Positions 6,108 through 13,299 of a stretch of 21,575 bases of DNA are shown here, in pieces. The notes below the pieces were generated by a model, which was not told where the DNA came from, ran no database searches, and worked only from the letters and a program-made list of their open reading frames with translations. Source of the stretch: an uncultured Collinsella sp. Lineage in GTDB: Bacteria > Actinomycetota > Coriobacteriia > Coriobacteriales > Coriobacteriaceae. Both the position numbers and the translations under genes were made by a program. Location of the stretch: the NCBI GenBank assembly GCA_900759045.1, contig CAAETU010000040.1, positions 1 to 21,575 on the forward strand, read 5' to 3'. Position 1 is the stretch's first letter, and each line of letters opens with the position of its first letter.

Positions 6108-7313
6108 TTACGACAGTGCAATACCGCCAAGCCAGCCCCAGCGCACGCCAGAGCCAGTACCATAAAAGCTAATGAACGAATCGAGCGACTTCGATGTAAT
6201 GGCACCCTCGTTGCTCATAACGATGCCGCCGCCAACGTAGATACCCACATGACCGTAGATAAGGCCCGGAGCACCCGTGCCGCTGTGCGAGGAATCGGCC
6301 ACGATCATGCCCACCTGCAGCGCCGAGCGGTCGGAGCTATAGCACCAGGCGTTGAACATGTCGCAGGCGTTGCCGCCAAAGTAGCCAACGCCGGCGTTAC
6401 GGAAGACATTGGTAACCCACGCCGCGCACCAGTTCTGACCCGGCGAAGGCGTGGAGTAGCACGCGTTGACGACAGCCTGCTGCTTGCCCGAGCCGGCATT
6501 CTGCTGCGGAGTTCCGGGCGCGTACGATCCACCACCCGAGCTCGAACCACCCGAGTAGGAATTGTTCTTGTTCGCGGCAGCCGCGGCAGCGGCAGCCTTC
6601 CTAGCGGCCTCCTCAGCCTGGGCGGCAGCGAGGATCTCGGAATCGCGCTGAGCCATGAGCTCCTTGACGTCGTCGGAAAGACCGTTCAGCACGGTCTGGA
6701 CTTCTTGCTGCTTGGCCTGCATGTCCTGCATCTGGGCAGTCTGCTGGTCCTTGAGCTTCTCTAAGTCGGCCTTCTGCGACTCGAGCTCGGTCTTTTGCGC
6801 ATCGAGCTCTTCCTGGATGGTCTGAATGTCCTCGATGGCGTCGCGGTCGCTCTTGTTGATCTTCTCAACGTAATGCGCGTTGGCGACGAGTTCCTCAAAC
6901 GAGCCAGAGGCCAGCAGCAGCGACAGGATGTTCGTGCCGCCGGACTTGTAGCTGGCGGCCACGCGATCGGAAAGGTCGTTGCGCTTCTTCTTGAGCTCGG
7001 CCTTCTTTTCATCGATCTGGGCCTGCGTGTCGTCAATCTTGCCCTGGACATTCTCGATGTCGTTGAGGGTCTGGGCATTCTTGTTGGCCAGCGCCGCATA
7101 CTCATTTGCAATGCTGTCGAGCTGGGCCTGAACCTCGTCGAGCTGGGCCTGGGCGGCATTCAGTTTATCGGTGGTTTCTTTGGAAGCCTCCGCCGCATGG
7201 GCGCGAGCGGGCAGGCCAAAAAGAACTGCCGCAGAAGCGGCGCCGAACAGGGCCTTGAGGGCAGTGCGGCGCGAGAGCTCCTGGGAAAGGATGGAATCGC
7301 TGTTTGGTGACAT
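6108..7313 (-). CDS. Tat-exported coiled-coil peptidoglycan hydrolase (CHAP/NlpC-P60-like)
   Basis: This 401-aa protein is probably secreted and acts on the cell wall. Residues 1-41 are a twin-arginine signal peptide: SRRTALKALF at 14-23, then a hydrophobic stretch, with ARAHA at 36-40 as the cleavage region. Residues about 45-235 form a long PcsB/CwlO-type coiled coil with the conserved hairpin region SLLLASGSFEELVANAHYVE (131-150). An alanine-rich and then Gly/Ser-rich linker (240-275) leads to a C-terminal cysteine-peptidase domain. The likely catalytic residues are C296 in QNWCAAWV and H355 in YGHVGIYVGGG. Proteins with this layout split peptide cross-links during cell separation and are usually held in check by the coiled coil. 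The start at 7313 has GGAG 6 nt upstream. The gene is monocistronic, divergent from galE and convergent with murB. Confidence 0.88.
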   Translation of the reverse strand: MSPNSDSILSQELSRRTALKALFGAASAAVLFGLPARAHAAEASKETTDKLNAAQAQLDEVQAQLDSIANEYAALANKNAQTLNDIENVQGKIDDTQAQIDEKKAELKKKRNDLSDRVAASYKSGGTNILSLLLASGSFEELVANAHYVEKINKSDRDAIEDIQTIQEELDAQKTELESQKADLEKLKDQQTAQMQDMQAKQQEVQTVLNGLSDDVKELMAQRDSEILAAAQAEEAARKAAAAAAAANKNNSYSGGSSSGGGSYAPGTPQQNAGSGKQQAVVNACYSTPSPGQNWCAAWVTNVFRNAGVGYFGGNACDMFNAWCYSSDRSALQVGMIVADSSHSGTGAPGLIYGHVGIYVGGGIVMSNEGAITSKSLDSFISFYGTGSGVRWGWLGGIALS

Positions 7314-7536
7314 ATGTACTCCGTTACATGCTTATTTATATGTCGCTCAACTCATACATATTAGCGTACATATGGCGCGTCCCAACGATTTCCACGAACG
7401 GCAGGAAACTGCAAGGTCAGCGGCTCGTAAGCAAATGCCAAAGATCAGGTTATGCGTACGCAAGCTCTTCTATGAGTACGTTAGCACAATCCTCTGCTTT
7501 TCCTACAGCGCACGATTTGGGCGTCCCTGCCTGCGC

Positions 7537-7542
7537 TATACT
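7537..7542 (+). promoter_or_regulatory. -10 box for galE
   Basis: TATACT lies 38 nt before the galE start codon. The -35 position 17 nt upstream reads GATTTG, a weak match. The 266-nt divergent region between the hydrolase gene and galE also holds repeated ACATAT-type motifs near the hydrolase start. Confidence 0.4.
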
Positions 7543-7579
7543 CCCCTGAAGAAGTGTTCCTGATTCGATAGGAGACTAC

Positions 7580-8641
7580 ATGTCCAAAGCACTCGACCCC
7601 AAAGACACCTGTGTCCTCGTTACCGGTGGCGCCGGCTTTATCGGCTCGCACACCGTCGTTCAGCTGCTCGAGGGTGGCTACCAGGTCGTCATCGTCGATG
7701 ATCTCTCCAACTCCAGCGCCGTCGCCGTCGACCGCGTCAAGACCATCGTAGGCGACGAGGCCGCCAAGAACCTCACCTTCTACGAGGCCAACGTGCTCGA
7801 CCGCGATGCGATGAACAAGATCTTCGATACCCATCAGATCGACCGCGTCATCCACTTTGCCGGCTTTAAGGCCGTCGGCGAGTCGGTGAGCAAGCCCGTC
7901 GAGTACTACCACAACAACATCGAGAACACCCTGGTGCTCATCGACGTCATGCGCAACCATGGCTGCAAGTCCATCATCTTCTCGAGCTCCTCGACCGTCT
8001 ACGGCGACCCGGACAACCCGCCCGTCACCGAGGAGGATCCTAAGAAGCCCGCGACCAACCCCTATGGTTGGACCAAGTGGATGATCGAGCAGATCCTTAT
8101 GGACGTCCACACCGCCGACCCCGAGTGGGACGTCGTGTTACTCCGTTATTTCAATCCCATCGGCGCCCATCCGTCGGGCCTGATCGGCGAGGATCCCAAG
8201 GGCATCCCCAACAACCTGGTGCCCTATGTCGCCCAGGTCGCCGTGGGCAAGCTCGAGGCCGTTCAGGTCTTTGGCAACGACTACCCCACCCCCGACGGCA
8301 CCGGCGTGCGCGATTACATCCACGTGTGCGATCTGGCATCTGGTCACGTGGCCGCCCTTAACTGGATGAACGGCAAGACCGGCGTCGAGATCTTTAACTT
8401 GGGCACCGGCACCGGCACCTCGGTACTCGAGGTCGTCGCCGCCTTCTCCAAGGCTTGTGGCAAGGAGCTGCCCTACGTGATCCGCGAGCGCCGCGCCGGC
8501 GACATCGCTGCCAACTGGTGCGATGCCTCCAAGGCCGAGCGCATGATGGGCTGGAAGGCCCAGTACGACATCGCGGACATGTGCCGCGATAGCTGGAACT
8601 GGCAGAGCCACAACCCCAACGGCTTCGCCGACGCCGAGTAG
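7580..8641 (+). CDS. galE: UDP-glucose 4-epimerase (GalE)
   Basis: GalE interconverts UDP-glucose and UDP-galactose with tightly bound NAD in the cytoplasm. It links galactose use with supply of UDP-sugars for glycans. The 353-aa product is a short-chain dehydrogenase of normal length, with the Rossmann motif TGGAGFIGSH (15-24) and HFAGFKAVGES (92-102). Its catalytic segment is FSSSSTVYG (134-142, S137 equivalent to E. coli S124), and the YxxxK pair lies in NPYGWTK (Y162, K166). The C-terminal half has RYFNPIGAHPSG and GVRDYIHVCDLASGH, both typical of GalE. The start is set by AGGAG 7 nt upstream. It is a single-gene unit closed by a strong terminator. No galK or galT is in the window. Confidence 0.97.
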   Translation: MSKALDPKDTCVLVTGGAGFIGSHTVVQLLEGGYQVVIVDDLSNSSAVAVDRVKTIVGDEAAKNLTFYEANVLDRDAMNKIFDTHQIDRVIHFAGFKAVGESVSKPVEYYHNNIENTLVLIDVMRNHGCKSIIFSSSSTVYGDPDNPPVTEEDPKKPATNPYGWTKWMIEQILMDVHTADPEWDVVLLRYFNPIGAHPSGLIGEDPKGIPNNLVPYVAQVAVGKLEAVQVFGNDYPTPDGTGVRDYIHVCDLASGHVAALNWMNGKTGVEIFNLGTGTGTSVLEVVAAFSKACGKELPYVIRERRAGDIAANWCDASKAERMMGWKAQYDIADMCRDSWNWQSHNPNGFADAE

Positions 8642-8662
8642 CAAAACCTACATACCGCTCTT

Positions 8663-8696
8663 GCCCCGATCTCACGTTGTGAGGTCGGGGCTTTTT
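8663..8696 (+). terminator. Rho-independent terminator of galE
   Basis: A 13-bp stem, with a single G-T pair, has a GTT loop (8663-8675 with 8679-8691) and is followed by TTTTT at 8692-8696. It lies 21 nt after the galE stop. Confidence 0.93.
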
Positions 8697-8752
8697 CATG
8701 GCATGTAACCATTCGCCGAAAATCGACCAACTTTTTTATCTTGCCTGTACAT

Positions 8753-8775
8753 GTTTAAACAACATGTTTTACAAT
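8753..8775 (+). promoter_or_regulatory. malQ promoter with GTTTAAAC operator
   Basis: TACAAT (8770-8775) is a good -10 box. Just upstream sits GTTTAAAC (8753-8760), where a repressor would overlap the -35/-10 spacer. GTTTAAAC fits the GTnTAnAC pattern known for HutC-type GntR regulators and matches two sites next to the TreR-like gene at the right end. It is flanked by ACATG on both sides, giving a wider dyad-rich region. The -35 box is poor. Confidence 0.45.
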
Positions 8776-8860
8776 AGGCGTATCGAATCAGAACATCGGA
8801 GGCGGACTGCACACCCATCGGCAGGCCGACCCCACAACAAGAAGGTTGGTGAGCGCATTC

Positions 8861-10366
8861 ATGGAGCGTGCAAGCGGCGTCCTCATGCCCGTCTCATCTC
8901 TGCCCGGACCATACGGAATCGGCGGCTTTGGTTGGAATGCCTACGACTTCGTCGATTTTCTCGCCTCGTGCAAACAACATTACTGGCAGATTCTGCCCCT
9001 TACGACGACCAGCTATGGCGATTCGCCCTATCAGTCGTTCTCGGCCCGCGCAGGCAACCCCAACTTTATCGACTTTGCCGAGCTTATCGAGGCAGGGTAT
9101 CTGGAGCAGCACGATATCGATGGCGTGTATCTGGGATCCGACCCCAGCAATGTCGACTACGGTGCTATCTTTGGCGGCCGCCGTCAGATTCTCGACCGCG
9201 CCGCTGAGCGCTTTGCTGCCGACAAGCCGGCCGATTTCGATGACTTTATCCAGGCCAACGAGGACTGGCTCATCCCCTACTGCGAGTTTATGACCGTAAA
9301 GGAGGAGTGCGGGCTCAAGGCCTTTTGGGAGTGGCCCGAGGAGCTCCGCCGCCGCGGCGAGGCATCCAACAAGATCTGCGCCGCCCATCCCGAGCGCATG
9401 CTCTACCACCAGATGACGCAGTACTTCTTCGATCGCCAGTGGAGCCGCCTCAAGGCCTATGCCAACGAGCGCGACATTCTCATCATCGGCGACCTGCCCA
9501 TCTATGTCTCGCGTGACTCCGTCGAGATGTGGGCGACACCTGAGCTCTTTAAGATCGACGCCGCCGGCAATCCCGTGAGCGTCGCCGGCACGCCGCCCGA
9601 CCAGTTCTCGGCCACCGGCCAGTATTGGGGCAACCCCATCTACGACTGGGACGCCATGGAAGCAGACGACTTCTCCTGGTGGGAAGGCCGCATCCGAGCC
9701 GCCCTCGACATGTGCGACATCATCCGTCTGGACCACTTCCGCGGTTTCGAGGCATTTTGGGAGGTGCCTTTCTCCTCTCCCGATTCGTCATATGGTTCGT
9801 GGACGCAGGGACCCGGCCTCAAGCTCTTCAAGGTGCTCGAGGAGAAGCTCGGCACGCTTCCCATCATTGCCGAAGACCTGGGCTTTCTTACCCCTGGTGT
9901 CATCGACATGCGCGACACCACGGGCTTCCCTGGCATGAAGATCCTGCAGTTTGCCTTTGAGGGCACCAACTCGTACTACCTGCCGCACAACTACATTGCC
10001 AACACCGTCGCCTACGTCGGAACGCATGACAACGAAACGGCACGCGGCTGGTATGAGGGAACGGCCACCCCGCGTCAGCGCGAGCAGGCGGCCCTGTATA
10101 CCCACCAGCAGGCAGGCGAGTCCATGGCCGACGCGCTCAACCGCACCATCGCCGCCAGCGTGAGCGATACCTGCATCTACACCATGCAGGACCTGCTCAA
10201 TCTGGGCAACGAGGCGCGTATCAACACCCCCGCCACTCTGGGCGGCAACTGGACCTGGCGCATGCTTGATGGCGCCATCACCCGCGAACTCGAGCATAAA
10301 CTCACCGACTGGACCGAGACCTACTTCCGCATCCCGTCGAAAGCCGAAATCGAGCTTCCCCAATAG
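8861..10366 (+). CDS. malQ: 4-alpha-glucanotransferase (amylomaltase, MalQ)
   Basis: MalQ is a GH77 enzyme that moves glucan segments between maltodextrins and releases glucose, turning maltose or maltotriose into longer chains that phosphorylase can attack. The 501-aa product is the compact bacterial form. It starts MERASGVLMPVSSLPGPYGI and carries the family blocks. The nucleophile is D291 in IIRLDHFRGFEAFWE, the acid/base is E338 in IIAEDLGF, and the third carboxylate is D390 in GTHDNETARGW. The flexible loop segment GTPPDQFSATGQYWGNP is at 243-259. The ATG at 8861 fits the family N-terminus and has GGTGAG 7 nt upstream; an in-frame TTG at 8846 is less likely. glgP follows after 129 nt containing a terminator, so the two form a functional pair for maltodextrin or glycogen breakdown. 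The promoter carries a GTTTAAAC site. Confidence 0.97.
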   Translation: MERASGVLMPVSSLPGPYGIGGFGWNAYDFVDFLASCKQHYWQILPLTTTSYGDSPYQSFSARAGNPNFIDFAELIEAGYLEQHDIDGVYLGSDPSNVDYGAIFGGRRQILDRAAERFAADKPADFDDFIQANEDWLIPYCEFMTVKEECGLKAFWEWPEELRRRGEASNKICAAHPERMLYHQMTQYFFDRQWSRLKAYANERDILIIGDLPIYVSRDSVEMWATPELFKIDAAGNPVSVAGTPPDQFSATGQYWGNPIYDWDAMEADDFSWWEGRIRAALDMCDIIRLDHFRGFEAFWEVPFSSPDSSYGSWTQGPGLKLFKVLEEKLGTLPIIAEDLGFLTPGVIDMRDTTGFPGMKILQFAFEGTNSYYLPHNYIANTVAYVGTHDNETARGWYEGTATPRQREQAALYTHQQAGESMADALNRTIAASVSDTCIYTMQDLLNLGNEARINTPATLGGNWTWRMLDGAITRELEHKLTDWTETYFRIPSKAEIELPQ

Positions 10367-10414
10367 GAGCCACCGCGCCCGACCTCACCCCACCGTGCGG
10401 ACGCGACCGCTTTT

Positions 10415-10456
10415 CCCGCGCGAGGCCACCCCAATCCCCTCGCGCGGGCTTCTTTT
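10415..10456 (+). terminator. Terminator between malQ and glgP
   Basis: An 11-bp GC-rich perfect stem (CCCGCGCGAGG / CCTCGCGCGGG, 12-nt loop) is followed by CTTCTTTTG. It lies about 50 nt after malQ. No convincing promoter is visible in the 39 nt between it and glgP. Some read-through from malQ is therefore likely, making this a possible attenuator inside a malQ-glgP operon. Confidence 0.78.
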
Positions 10457-10495
10457 GAATTACTGACATGTAGACAACTCACCACAGGAGGAAAC

Positions 10496-12763
10496 ATGCC
10501 CCGTATCGATCTTGCGGATCTTACCGAGCAGTCCTTTGGAACTTCGCTCGAGCAACTCGATGACCGCCGCATTTACAAACTGCTGGTCAAGCTCGTACAG
10601 GAGCGCTCCGCCGCCTGCCCGCTCAACAATGGCAAGAAAAAGCTCTACTACATCTCTGCTGAGTTTTTGATTGGCAAACTGCTCATCAACAACATGATCG
10701 ACCTTGGCATCTATGCCGAGGTTAAAGACCAGCTCACCGCTGCCGGCCACGACCTCAACAAGATTGAGGAGTTTGAGGTCGAGCCCTCGCTGGGCAACGG
10801 CGGCCTGGGCCGTCTGGCCGCGTGCTTCCTGGATTCCATTGCCACGCTGGGCCTTACCGGTGACGGTGTGGGCCTCAATTACCATTACGGCCTGTTCCGT
10901 CAGCGCTTTGCCGACAACCAGCAAAAGGCCGTCCCCGATGAGTGGCTTAGCGAGCAGGACATCCTGATCGATGACGACCGCTCCTACACCGTCGAGTTTG
11001 GCGATTTTGCCGTCACCTCCAAGCTCGTCAACATCGATGTGCCCGGTTACGGCCAGCCCACCAAGAACCGCCTGCGTCTGTTCGACCTGGCAAGTGTCGA
11101 CGACGGCCTGGTCCCCGGCAGCTCCATCGACTTCGACAAGACGAAGATCGCCAAGAACCTCACCTTGTTCCTCTATCCGGATGATTCCGATGAGCAGGGC
11201 CGCCTGCTTCGCATCTACCAGGAGTACTTCATGGTGAGCAACGCCGCCCAGCTCCTGATCGACGAGGCCGTCGAGCGCGGCAGCAACCTGCACGATCTGG
11301 CCGACTACGCCGTGGTCCAGATCAACGACACGCACCCCACCATGGTCATTCCCGAGCTCATCCGCCTGCTCACCACCGAGCACGACATCGAGTTTGACGA
11401 GGCCGTTGCCATCGTGCGCTCCATGGTCGCCTACACCAACCACACGATCCTTGCCGAGGCGCTCGAGAAGTGGCCGCTCGCCAGCCTGCAGAAGGTCTCG
11501 CCCGCCATCGCCGACATCATCGTCAAGCTCGACGAGGTTGCCAAGGCCGAGCACGACGACCCGCGCGTCGCCATCATCGACGAGCACGACACCGTCCACA
11601 TGGCCCACGTGGACATTCACTTTGGCTTCTCCATCAATGGCGTCGCCGCACTCCACACCAAGATTCTGGAGGACACCGAGCTTCACCCGTTCTACGAGAT
11701 CTATCCCGAGAAGTTCTCCAACAAGACCAACGGCATCACCTTCCGTCGTTGGATCCATGGCGCCAACCCCGCGCTCGCCAACCTGCTCGACGATGTGATC
11801 GGCACCGATTGGCGCAGCACCGGCGACCTGAGCAAGCTCGCCGAATTCGCTAACGACAAGGATGTTCTTGATCGCCTGGCCGCCACCAAGGCCGAGGCCA
11901 AGACCATCATGCGCCAGTTCATGGCGCTCGAGCAGGGTGTGACCATTCCTTCCAACGCCATCATCGATGTTCAGGTCAAGCGTATCCACGAGTACAAGCG
12001 CCAGCAGATGCTCGCGCTCTACATCATCTGGAAGTATCTCGATATCAAGAACGGCAACAGACCTAAGCACCCCGTCACCATCATTTTCGGCGGCAAGGCA
12101 GCGCCTGCCTACACCATCGCCCAGGACATCATCCATCTGATTCTGACGCTGTCGCAGTGGATCGCCAACGACCCCGACGTGGCCCCCTACCTGCAGGTTG
12201 TCATGATCGAGAACTACAACGTCACCGCTGCTGAGCGTGTGATCCCCGCCGCCGATATCTCCGAGCAGATCAGCTTGGCCTCCAAGGAGGCGAGCGGCAC
12301 CTCCAACATGAAGTTCATGCTCAACGGTGCTTTAACCCTGTGCACGCTCGACGGCGCCAATGTCGAGATCGCCGAGCTCGTGGGCGACGAGAACATCTAC
12401 ACCTTTGGTGCCTCATCCAAGCAGGTCGAGCAGCTCTACGCCGACGGCAGCTATAACGCCGGCGCACTCTACCGCAAGCCCGGCATTAAACTGCTGGTGG
12501 ACTTCATCACCAACCCGGCCTTTATGGCGACCGGCAACGCCGAGCGCCTGCAGCGCCTGCACGACGACATCAAGGGCAAGGACTGGTTTATGGCCCTGCT
12601 CGACATTGAGGAGTACATCCAGACCAAGGAGCGCGTGCTGGCAGACTACGAGGACCAGGACGCCTGGATGCGCAAGGCGCTGATCAACATCGCCAACGCC
12701 GGCACCTTCTCGTCTGACCGCACAATCTCCCAGTACAACGACGAGATTTGGCACCTGGACTAA
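10496..12763 (+). CDS. glgP: Glycogen/maltodextrin phosphorylase (GlgP)
   Basis: This GT35 enzyme cleaves alpha-1,4-glucans from the non-reducing end with phosphate, giving glucose-1-phosphate; it needs pyridoxal phosphate. The 755-aa product shows YYISAEFLIGKLLINNM (51-67), EPSLGNGGLGRLAACFLDS (96-114), INDTHPTM (276-283) and TNGITFRRW (411-419). It also has DVQVKRIHEYKRQ (491-503) and the cofactor-binding lysine K606 in EASGTSNMKFMLNG. The length is slightly below that of E. coli GlgP/MalP (about 800 aa), as in many Gram-positive forms. A near-perfect AGGAGGAAAC precedes the ATG, so translation should be strong. Together with MalQ it converts maltodextrins to glucose-1-phosphate and glucose. 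It ends in a terminator and converges with the ABC importer operon. Confidence 0.97.
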   Translation: MPRIDLADLTEQSFGTSLEQLDDRRIYKLLVKLVQERSAACPLNNGKKKLYYISAEFLIGKLLINNMIDLGIYAEVKDQLTAAGHDLNKIEEFEVEPSLGNGGLGRLAACFLDSIATLGLTGDGVGLNYHYGLFRQRFADNQQKAVPDEWLSEQDILIDDDRSYTVEFGDFAVTSKLVNIDVPGYGQPTKNRLRLFDLASVDDGLVPGSSIDFDKTKIAKNLTLFLYPDDSDEQGRLLRIYQEYFMVSNAAQLLIDEAVERGSNLHDLADYAVVQINDTHPTMVIPELIRLLTTEHDIEFDEAVAIVRSMVAYTNHTILAEALEKWPLASLQKVSPAIADIIVKLDEVAKAEHDDPRVAIIDEHDTVHMAHVDIHFGFSINGVAALHTKILEDTELHPFYEIYPEKFSNKTNGITFRRWIHGANPALANLLDDVIGTDWRSTGDLSKLAEFANDKDVLDRLAATKAEAKTIMRQFMALEQGVTIPSNAIIDVQVKRIHEYKRQQMLALYIIWKYLDIKNGNRPKHPVTIIFGGKAAPAYTIAQDIIHLILTLSQWIANDPDVAPYLQVVMIENYNVTAAERVIPAADISEQISLASKEASGTSNMKFMLNGALTLCTLDGANVEIAELVGDENIYTFGASSKQVEQLYADGSYNAGALYRKPGIKLLVDFITNPAFMATGNAERLQRLHDDIKGKDWFMALLDIEEYIQTKERVLADYEDQDAWMRKALINIANAGTFSSDRTISQYNDEIWHLD

Positions 12764-12791
12764 CCCATTCCCCTTACCCATCCTCTTGAGG

Positions 12792-12823
12792 AACGGAGTC
12801 GTGGCAACACGGCTCCGTTTTTT
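12792..12823 (+). terminator. Rho-independent terminator of glgP
   Basis: A 12-bp stem (AACGGAGTCGTG / CACGGCTCCGTT with one G-T pair, GCAA loop) runs straight into a TTTTTT tract. It lies about 30 nt after the glgP stop codon. Confidence 0.92.
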
Positions 12824-12861
12824 GTGCCCTTGTGTTGCCCGTGGCCCGCCTCGACCAAATC

Positions 12862-13160
12862 GTCTCAATCTGTAACACCTACTCGACCAAAACGGTCCTA
12901 CCTGTTACAGATCAAGACAAACCGATCCTTTTCCCTAGGGTTTATCTCAATCTGTAACATCTAACGTCCGAAATCCGCCCTTACTGTTACAAATCGAGAC
13001 AAATGGATAAGCCGGCTAAAACAATCTCGTTCTGTAACAGGTAGCTGCCGAAATCAGCCTCTCGTGTTACAGATCGAGACGGAAGGACAGGCAGCTCAAC
13101 TCAATCTCGTTCTGTAACATCTAAACCCAATTCGAACCTCTACCTGTTACAGATCAAGAC
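12862..13160. repeat. Array of four 57-bp imperfect palindromes in alternating orientation
   Basis: Four units lie at 12862-12918, 12944-13000, 13024-13080 and 13104-13160. Each has a left arm like GTCTCAATCTGTAACA, exactly 25 nt of interior, and a right arm like TGTTACAGATCAAGAC, roughly the inverse of the left arm. Gaps between units are 25, 23 and 23 nt, so the arms alternate in direction about every 41 nt. The interiors are related rather than random: units 2 and 3 share CCGAAATC, and unit 1 has GACC/GGTC around AAAAC. The array fills most of the 536-nt gap between convergent glgP and the ABC operon. There is no ORF and no cas gene in the window. A REP/BIME-like element cluster or a binding-site array are possible readings. 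Confidence 0.9.
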
Positions 13161-13184
13161 AAACGACCGGCCAGACAACCCCGT

Positions 13185-13231
13185 CATAAAGAAAGGCTCC
13201 CCTCTCGCCCAGTGGACGGAAGGGGAGCCTT
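13185..13231 (-). terminator. Terminator of the ABC importer operon
   Basis: On the minus strand an 11-bp stem (AAGGCTCCCCT / AGGGGAGCCTT, 13193-13203 with 13221-13231) is followed by TCTTTAT. It lies about 70 nt beyond the ATPase stop codon. Confidence 0.8.
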
Positions 13232-13299
13232 ATATGTGACCACGGCAAAAGGATGGCAAAGCCGCAGTCGCCCAAAAGGAGGGCCTGATTGGATCGGGC

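Noticed and set aside
7304..7563. Small plus-strand open frames in the hydrolase-galE gap
   Set aside because: They span promoter DNA, lack ribosome binding sites and have no recognisable protein features.
10460..12136. Minus-strand open frame of 558 codons opposite glgP
   Set aside because: Long antisense frames are expected in GC-rich genes with strong codon bias; the sequence is a low-information Val/Gly/Asp-rich shadow and glgP is unambiguous.
12862..13160. CRISPR array
   Set aside because: Repeats are only about 16 nt and alternate in orientation, the 25-nt interiors are related to one another rather than unique, and there are no cas genes in the window.
12862..13160. Integron attC-type recombination sites
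   Set aside because: Palindromic units of this size recall attC, but the arms (TGTTACAG) do not fit the GTTRRRY core, there are no cassette genes between units and no integrase.
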